DNA from: Rikenellaceae bacterium
GTDB taxonomy: Bacteria > Bacteroidota > Bacteroidia > Bacteroidales > Rikenellaceae
Length of the DNA stretch: 10,595 nucleotides
NCBI GenBank assembly: GCA_020859875.1
Contig: JAJBVJ010000177.1
Coordinates: 1 to 10,595 of the forward strand
Direction: 5' to 3'
In this document: positions 7,117 through 10,595 of the stretch, piece by piece
Numbering within the stretch: position 1 is the stretch's first letter
How the letters are laid out: each line of letters begins with the position of its first letter
Program-made: the position numbers and the translations under genes
The notes under the pieces: generated by a model
What the model was told of the DNA's origin: nothing
Database searches by the model: none
What the model saw: the letters and a program-made list of their open reading frames with translations, nothing else

Positions 7117-8298
7117 ATGGAGATCGCAAAGAAGATCAAAGCCTTTTTTACCCTTACCTCTTCCGAGGGCCGGGGTGTGCTGGTGCTTGTACCGCTGTTG
7201 GCCATTGCCGGAGTGTTGATCCACGGACTTGGCCGTCCCGAATCCGACCCCGGGTTCCTTTCCGAGGCCGACAGTATCGAATTGTCCGCCGGCAGATTCC
7301 CCGATCCCGGTTCCACGGCGACCCGGGAGGATTCCCTTTTCTTTTTCGATCCCAATACCGCAACGCTCGAAGAATTTTGCGCACTGGGGTTCGAACTTCG
7401 AACCGCTGCGGGAATCGTCAAGTATCGTAATGCCGGTAAGGTCTTCGAGGTGCCGGAGGATTTGGCTATGTGCTACGGGGTCACTCTGCAGCAGTATCTC
7501 TCACTCGAACCTTATATCAAAATAGGCGAACCTTACCGAAGAAAAATCCGGACGGGGCGTCCGGATTCCCGAATCGGTGCATCCGAACGCAAAGAAACTC
7601 GCCGCACTGTCGGGGCCAAATCGCCGTTCGATCCCAACGAGCTGGATGCAGAAGGCTTTATGGCTCTGGGGTTTACCGCCGCACAAGCGGGAACTATCCT
7701 GAGTTACCGCACTTCCGTCGGAGGATTTACCACGGCGGAGCAGTTCGGGCGGTGTTACGCCGTTACCGCAGAAGCATTGGCTAATCTGGAGCCATATATG
7801 GTTTTCAAAAGCGGTACGGCACCGGCCCATGACGGGTCGGATGGTTCCGGCACGGTAGATGCCCCGGTACTGGCCGTAGAGATAAATTCCGCCGATTCGG
7901 CCGCACTGCGCTCCGTAAGCGGGATCGGTGAGGTTCTCGTGGTGAGAATCATGGAATATCGCAGCAGGCTCGGCGGATTTCATTCCCTTGAGCAGCTTGC
8001 CGAAGTCCGTGGGATGACTGCAGCCAATTACGAGCGTATAATAGAACAAATTACGGTGGACAGTTGCATAATTTCGAAAATAGATATTAACTTTGCAGCC
8101 CACAAAGATTTGGTGGCTTTGTTGGAGAAACACCCGTACACCCACGCACGCATGACGAGGAAGCTTCTCAGCGTAAGACAATTGAAGGGAGGTTGGAGTA
8201 ATACCCAGGAATTAGTAGAAGACAAAATACTCACCCAGGACGAGGCCCGGAAACTGGCCCCTTATCTTCTTTTCAAACCTTTGCAGACGAAAGAATAA
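7117..8298 (+). CDS. Membrane-anchored helix-hairpin-helix repeat protein
   Basis: The 393-residue protein has a basic N-terminus (MEIAKKIKAFF), one transmembrane segment at about residues 20-38, and a soluble part of tandem helix-hairpin-helix units of the ComEA type. Four units are visible: 77-137 (FDPNTATLEEFCALGF ... YRNAGKVFEVPEDL), 171-231 (FDPNELDAEGFMALGF ... YRTSVGGFTTAEQF), 255-315 (EINSADSAALRSVSGIGE ... YRSRLGGFHSLEQL) and a more divergent one at 321-387 starting KIDINFA. Only the third has the classic S-G-I-G hairpin. Such domains usually contact the DNA backbone without sequence specificity, but here the anchor would place them on the outer face of the inner membrane, and the first, second and fourth hairpins are altered, so DNA binding is uncertain. 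Proteins of this architecture are common in Bacteroidetes and lack a firm function. Start ATG 7117 gives the expected basic residues before the membrane segment. rpsU follows 22 nt after the stop. Confidence 0.85.
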   Translation: MEIAKKIKAFFTLTSSEGRGVLVLVPLLAIAGVLIHGLGRPESDPGFLSEADSIELSAGRFPDPGSTATREDSLFFFDPNTATLEEFCALGFELRTAAGIVKYRNAGKVFEVPEDLAMCYGVTLQQYLSLEPYIKIGEPYRRKIRTGRPDSRIGASERKETRRTVGAKSPFDPNELDAEGFMALGFTAAQAGTILSYRTSVGGFTTAEQFGRCYAVTAEALANLEPYMVFKSGTAPAHDGSDGSGTVDAPVLAVEINSADSAALRSVSGIGEVLVVRIMEYRSRLGGFHSLEQLAEVRGMTAANYERIIEQITVDSCIISKIDINFAAHKDLVALLEKHPYTHARMTRKLLSVRQLKGGWSNTQELVEDKILTQDEARKLAPYLLFKPLQTKE

Positions 8299-8320
8299 TA
8301 AAAAAATAAAATTTACAGCA

Positions 8321-8512
8321 ATGATCATAATGCCGATCAAAGAGGGCGAAAATATCGAAAGAGCCCTTAAAAAATTCAAACGCAAATACGAGCGCACCGG
8401 GGTTCTCAAAGAGCTGCGCCGCCGCCAGTATTTCACCAAGCCTTCGGTTAAAAACCGCGAGCAGAAACTCCATGCCATCTATGTGGAGGGCCTCCGCCGC
8501 GAAGAGGAATAG
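8321..8512 (+). CDS. rpsU: Small ribosomal subunit protein bS21
   Basis: The 63-residue basic protein matches bS21: MIIMPIKEGENIERALKK followed by FKRKYERTGVLKELRRRQYFTKPS. bS21 sits on the 30S platform near the 3' end of 16S rRNA; in Bacteroidetes ribosomes it helps bury the anti-Shine-Dalgarno sequence. The first ATG is chosen because bacteroidetal bS21 proteins start MII, although an in-frame ATG follows three codons later. In Flavobacteriales rpsU is known for keeping a Shine-Dalgarno sequence; here the 20 bases before the ATG are A-rich and contain no GGAGG-like element. It lies 22 nt after the HhH gene with no obvious promoter, and is closed by a strong terminator at 8531-8560. Confidence 0.97.
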   Translation: MIIMPIKEGENIERALKKFKRKYERTGVLKELRRRQYFTKPSVKNREQKLHAIYVEGLRREEE

Positions 8513-8530
8513 CCGGTGGTAAACGGTTGG

Positions 8531-8560
8531 AAAAGGTGCCGAAATTCGGCACCTTTTTTT
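8531..8560 (+). terminator. Intrinsic terminator of rpsU
   Basis: AAAAGGTGCCG (8531-8541) pairs perfectly with CGGCACCTTTT (8547-8557) around a five-base loop, and the stem runs into seven T at 8554-8560. It starts 18 nt after the rpsU stop codon. Confidence 0.93.
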
Positions 8561-8591
8561 ATTATGCCGCTGCAGGCTCGAAACAAACCGC

Positions 8592-8599
8592 TAACTTTG
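8592..8599 (+). promoter_or_regulatory. Candidate -7 box immediately upstream of the recombinase start
   Basis: TAACTTTG matches TAnnTTTG exactly and lies between the rpsU terminator and the ATG at 8605, where a new promoter is needed. Transcription would begin at about the start codon, giving a nearly leaderless mRNA. No TTTG or TTG is found 19-21 bp upstream, so only half of the promoter consensus is present. Confidence 0.4.
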
Positions 8600-8604
8600 A
8601 GCAG

Positions 8605-9555
8605 ATGTACACTGAAGATTTTTTAAATCATATACGGGCTGAGAAAAGGTATTCCCCCCATACGGTCGCCGCTTACAGTCGCGACCTGGCGGATTTCGGG
8701 GCTTTTTTGACCGGAGCGACGCTGCCCGCCAGTCTCGATCCGTCGGGCATCACCACGGAGGATGTCAGGGAGTGGATTGCCGACCTTTCCGAAAGGGGTT
8801 TGTCGGCCCGTACGGTAAACCGCATGGTAAGTGCCCTGCGGTCCTATTTTAAATACCTGCGCTTGAGGGATATCGTCGAAAAAGACCCTTTGCTGAGGAT
8901 AAAATCCCTGAAAACCCCGAAGAGGCTTCCTTCCTATATACCCGAAACCTCGGCGGTAAAATTATTCGGCGGAAATATGCCGCCCAGGGGCGGGGAGCCG
9001 GGTGCGGACGGGTTTATCTACGACAGGGACGAACTCATTGCACTGCTGTTTTATTCGACCGGTATCAGGCTTGCCGAGCTCAAGGATATAAGGGCGGAGG
9101 ACTTTGGCGCCGGCTTTTCCGAGCTGCGGGTGCGGGGTAAGGGCGGGAAACAGAGGGTAGTTCCCGTAATCGAATATACGCAAAATAAAGTGCGGGAATT
9201 CCTCGATAGATATAAAGGGAAGCGGTCTTGCAATTCAGAGGAGAAATTCCTATTTTTAACCGAGGACGGACGGCCTCTTCCGCGGATGGATATATATAAG
9301 GCGGTAAAGGGGTTGTTGGAAAGAGCCGGGGTTCAGGGAAAAAAGAGCCCCCACGTACTAAGGCACACTTTTGCCACACACCTGCTCAACGAAGGAGCCG
9401 ACCTTAGGCATATACAGGAGCTGCTCGGCCACGCTTCGCTCGCGGCAACTCAGGTATATACCCACAACAGTATCGCCAAGCTGAAGGAAGTATATGCCGC
9501 CACCCACCCGCGCGGCCAATGCAAAGGCAATAAACCCGGCAAGGGAGAGTTATAA
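8605..9555 (+). CDS. xerC: Tyrosine recombinase of the XerC/XerD type
   Basis: The 316-residue protein is a site-specific tyrosine recombinase of the family that resolves chromosome dimers at dif during division. The N-terminal SAM-like core-binding domain spans about residues 1-90 (YTEDFLNHIRAEKRYSPHTVAAYSRD). The catalytic domain has the complete set: Arg155 (STGIRLAEL), Lys179 (RGKGGKQR), His250 and Arg253 (HVLRHTFATHLL), His276 (LLGHASL) and nucleophile Tyr285 (QVYTHNS). Length is standard for XerC/XerD. The frame is open back to 8527, but that start lies inside the rpsU terminator, and homologues start near MYTEDFL, so ATG 8605 is used. The choice of XerC over XerD rests on similarity and on the rpsU-xer-hpf order I recall for Bacteroidales, and is not firm. 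No integrase-type arm-binding domain or attachment sites are seen, so it is unlikely to belong to a mobile element. Confidence 0.93.
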   Translation: MYTEDFLNHIRAEKRYSPHTVAAYSRDLADFGAFLTGATLPASLDPSGITTEDVREWIADLSERGLSARTVNRMVSALRSYFKYLRLRDIVEKDPLLRIKSLKTPKRLPSYIPETSAVKLFGGNMPPRGGEPGADGFIYDRDELIALLFYSTGIRLAELKDIRAEDFGAGFSELRVRGKGGKQRVVPVIEYTQNKVREFLDRYKGKRSCNSEEKFLFLTEDGRPLPRMDIYKAVKGLLERAGVQGKKSPHVLRHTFATHLLNEGADLRHIQELLGHASLAATQVYTHNSIAKLKEVYAATHPRGQCKGNKPGKGEL

Positions 9556-9636
9556 TACAGGAATTACTCCAGGCCACCGTTACAAGGATGGAACAATACA
9601 GACCATCTATCATACTAACGACACAAGGAATTGATT

Positions 9637-9933
9637 ATGAACGTACAAATCCAGTCAGTGAAGTTCGATGCGGATAAGAAACTCATCGACTTTATCAATG
9701 CGAAAATGGGCAAACTCGAAAGGTTCGCGGAAAATGCGATCGGTGCCGAGATATTTTTGAAGCTCGACAAGGACAACGAAAGGGGAAACAAAGTTGTGAC
9801 CATCCGCCTCGAGGTGCCGGGTGAAGACCTGGTGGCCGATGCAAGAAGTAAGTCCTTCGAAGAGTCGATCGACGAGGCCATAGATGCCCTCAAACGCCAG
9901 ATCGAAAAACATAAGGAGAAGTTCGCCAAGTAA
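9637..9933 (+). CDS. hpf: Ribosome hibernation-promoting factor, short form
   Basis: The 98-residue protein is of the HPF/RaiA (YfiA) family. It has the beta-alpha-beta-beta-beta-alpha fold order: MNVQIQSVKFDADKKLIDFINAK, then strands EIFLKLD, NKVVTIRLEV and DLVADARSKS, and a basic C-terminal helix (EAIDALKRQIEKHKEKFAK). Members bind the decoding and mRNA channel of the 30S subunit in slow growth and silence ribosomes. The short form lacks the C-terminal dimerisation domain of long HPF. The start is set at ATG 9637, not the TTG six bases earlier; AAGGA at 9625-9629 is one of the few Shine-Dalgarno-like sequences in the window. It lies 81 nt after the recombinase with no promoter seen, so it is probably cotranscribed. 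Confidence 0.92.
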   Translation: MNVQIQSVKFDADKKLIDFINAKMGKLERFAENAIGAEIFLKLDKDNERGNKVVTIRLEVPGEDLVADARSKSFEESIDEAIDALKRQIEKHKEKFAK

Positions 9934-9961
9934 ATAACACTAACGGAAAGTTATCTCCCCG

Positions 9962-9999
9962 ACAGATAAGGGCCCCGCTGCCGCGGGGCTTTTATCTGT
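9962..9999 (+). terminator. Strong intrinsic terminator after hpf
   Basis: GCCCCGC (9972-9978) and GCGGGGC (9983-9989) pair around TGCC. The stem extends through two G-T pairs to ACAGATAA (9962-9969) and TTATCTGT (9992-9999), about 17 bp in all. The TTTT at 9990-9993 acts as the T-run when only the GC core forms. The extended arms mean it could also act on minus-strand transcripts. Confidence 0.88.
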
Positions 10000-10043
10000 A
10001 AAGCACGGGCAGGGAATAATACCGGTATTTAACGTTCCAAAAG

Positions 10044-10074
10044 TTTGTAATTTATCAAAAGGATTGTATTTTTG
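10044..10074 (+). promoter_or_regulatory. Promoter P1 upstream of the tRNA cluster
   Basis: TTTG (10044-10047), 19 bp, TATTTTTG (10067-10074): an exact match to the Bacteroidetes promoter TTTG-N19-TAnnTTTG. The start would be near 10081, about 120 nt before tRNA-Thr. No ORF follows at once. Confidence 0.75.
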
Positions 10075-10080
10075 AGCCCG

Positions 10081-10152
10081 AATCCGAAAGCGTTATTCGT
10101 TGTGCAGGGGAATAAATAGTGTGCCGGCATCAATTTTAGCCGGTCATTTTTT
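10081..10152 (+). ncRNA. Possible short RNA or attenuated tRNA leader
   Basis: The segment begins at the expected start of promoter P1 and ends in a hairpin, CCGGC (10124-10128) with GCCGG (10139-10143), followed by TTTTTT (10147-10152). The transcript would be about 70 nt without a convincing ORF. It could be a small RNA, or a leader in which part of the transcription stops before the tRNA genes. The stem is only 5 GC pairs with a 10-base loop, so termination may be partial. Confidence 0.35.
10124..10152 (+). terminator. Terminator-like hairpin between the two tRNA promoters
   Basis: Five G-C pairs (10124-10128 with 10139-10143), plus a G-T pair outside them, around a 10-base AT-rich loop, with six T starting three bases downstream. 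The T-run overlaps the -33 box of promoter P2. Confidence 0.4.
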
Positions 10153-10180
10153 GCGGATTAATATTTAATTCGTATTTTTG
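10150..10180 (+). promoter_or_regulatory. Promoter P2 of the tRNA cluster
   Basis: TTTG (10150-10153), 19 bp, TATTTTTG (10173-10180): again an exact consensus, with the same -7 octamer and spacing as P1. The start would be near 10187, giving a leader of about 15 nt before tRNA-Thr, so this is the likely main promoter of the tRNA operon. Confidence 0.8.
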
Positions 10181-10201
10181 CACCCCTGTTTTGCGCGAAA
10201 T

Positions 10202-10275
10202 GCCGATGTAGCTCAGTTGGCCAGAGCAGCTGATTTGTAATCAGCTGGCCGGGGGTTCGAATCCCTCCATCGGCT
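10202..10275 (+). tRNA. tRNA-Thr (anticodon TGT)
   Basis: A complete 74-nt cloverleaf. Acceptor GCCGATG (10202-10208) pairs with CATCGGC (10268-10274), discriminator T10275. D-arm GCTC/GAGC (10211-10227). Anticodon stem GCTGA/TCAGC (10229-10245) with loop TTTGTAA, anticodon TGT at 10236-10238, decoding ACA. T-arm GGGGG-TTCGAAT-CCCTC (10251-10267) has one G-T pair. CCA is not encoded. Confidence 0.97.
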
Positions 10276-10541
10276 CGAAACGGGGAGGGGAAAAAACGAT
10301 AGAAAAGCAACTGCCAACGGCAGTAGGGAATTTAAAAACTGACGCGGAGCCAAATTCATTTGAGCGAAGCGGCAATTTTTAAAAGACCGTAAAACTTTCT
10401 GCGAAAGTTTTTGCTTTTCGAAGTATTTTTTCCGCAGCGGTTTGAAAGCCACCCCCATCCTTCGGGCGGAAATGATCGAAAATGGGATCGGCGAACGAAA
10501 GTTAGCTAATCCACACGTATAAAACAGTTCTTTTAAATATC
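10276..10541. other. Hairpin-rich spacer between tRNA-Thr and tRNA-Tyr
   Basis: This 266-bp stretch contains no credible ORF on either strand but several inverted repeats. These are ACTGCC/GGCAGT (10310-10324, 3-base loop), TTTAAAAA/TTTTTAAA (10331-10338 and 10376-10383), AAAACTTTC/GAAAGTTTT (10391-10411, 3-base loop, then TGCTTTT), CTT-TTCG-AAG (10414-10423), and CCCAT/ATGGG (10454-10458 and 10482-10486) enclosing a TTCG turn. The tRNAs flanking it are usually closely packed in this cluster. It may be a dispersed intergenic repeat, a processing signal or a small RNA region. Confidence 0.5.
10391..10418 (+). terminator. Perfect stem-loop in the tRNA spacer, terminator-like
   Basis: AAAACTTTC (10391-10399) and GAAAGTTTT (10403-10411) form a perfect 9-bp stem with loop TGC, followed by TGCTTTT. 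The stem is AT-rich and the T-run is interrupted, so it may be a weak terminator or an RNA processing site and need not stop transcription before tRNA-Tyr. Confidence 0.35.
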
Positions 10542-10595
10542 GGGAGAATACCAGAGTGGCCAAATGGGGCAGACTGTAAATCTGCTGGATAATTC
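10542..10595 (+). tRNA. tRNA-Tyr (anticodon GTA), cut by the window end
   Basis: The 5' part of a class II tRNA. Acceptor strand GGGAGAA (10542-10548), D region CCAGAGTGGCCAAATGGG, anticodon stem GCAGA/TCTGC (10569-10573 and 10581-10585), loop CTGTAAA with anticodon GTA at 10576-10578. The start of the long variable arm (TGGATAATTC) is present; the T-arm and 3' acceptor strand lie outside the window. Confidence 0.95.

Noticed and set aside
7117..8298. Competence DNA receptor ComEA
   Set aside because: It has four HhH-like units rather than one pair, with most hairpins degenerate, and no competence genes nearby.
8527..8604. Upstream extension of the tyrosine recombinase
   Set aside because: The extension lies inside the rpsU terminator and its residues do not resemble Xer N-termini.
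8605..9555. Tyrosine recombinase as integrase of a mobile element next to a tRNA
   Set aside because: Size, motifs and the rpsU-hpf context fit housekeeping XerC/XerD; no arm-binding domain, direct repeats or tRNA-fragment duplication were seen.
10213..10563. Open frame on the minus strand ending RWRDSNPRPADYKSAAL
   Set aside because: This is the well-known false protein produced by reading tRNA antisense; it covers tRNA-Thr and starts inside tRNA-Tyr.

Overview
The window looks like the chromosome of a Bacteroidales bacterium, most likely Alistipes or another Rikenellaceae member. Three things support this. The GC-rich codon use is high for the phylum. Several promoters match the Bacteroidetes consensus (TTTG, 19 bp, TAnnTTTG) instead of a sigma-70 type, and most genes lack a Shine-Dalgarno sequence. 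The gene order rpsU - tyrosine recombinase - hpf - tRNA-Thr - tRNA-Tyr is one I recall from upstream of tuf in Bacteroidales. The genus is inference.

Left part (1-4950, minus strand). A methylmalonyl-CoA mutase operon runs leftwards, mutA (small subunit) then mutB (large, catalytic subunit) with a 6-nt gap. It has a Bacteroidetes-type promoter at 4921-4951 and ends at a perfect hairpin at 704-725. The enzyme interconverts succinyl-CoA and (R)-methylmalonyl-CoA and in these anaerobes serves succinate-to-propionate fermentation. MutA carries an unusual cysteine-rich linker (11 Cys in 34 residues) between its barrel and its C-terminal domain. Further left are a possible 52-residue ORF and a small lipoprotein gene whose signal peptide seems broken by a one-base frameshift.

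Middle (4880-8300). A 340-bp divergent intergenic region separates mutAB from a rightward UbiD-family decarboxylase gene, probably for quinone biosynthesis. It is followed by a membrane-anchored protein with four helix-hairpin-helix-like repeats.

Right part (8300-10595, plus strand). rpsU (bS21) ends at a textbook terminator, followed by a XerC/XerD-type recombinase with the full RKHRHY set and a short ribosome hibernation factor (hpf) with its own terminator. Two near-identical promoters then precede tRNA-Thr(TGT). A terminator-like hairpin lies between them, so the first may make a separate small RNA. A hairpin-rich 266-bp spacer separates tRNA-Thr from a tRNA-Tyr(GTA) cut by the window end.

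Most of the window is conserved housekeeping sequence. I found no CRISPR array, insertion sequence, phage or defence system. The points most worth a second look are the MutA cysteine-rich linker, the two promoter-plus-terminator units without an ORF, the spacer inside the tRNA cluster, and the disrupted lipoprotein signal.
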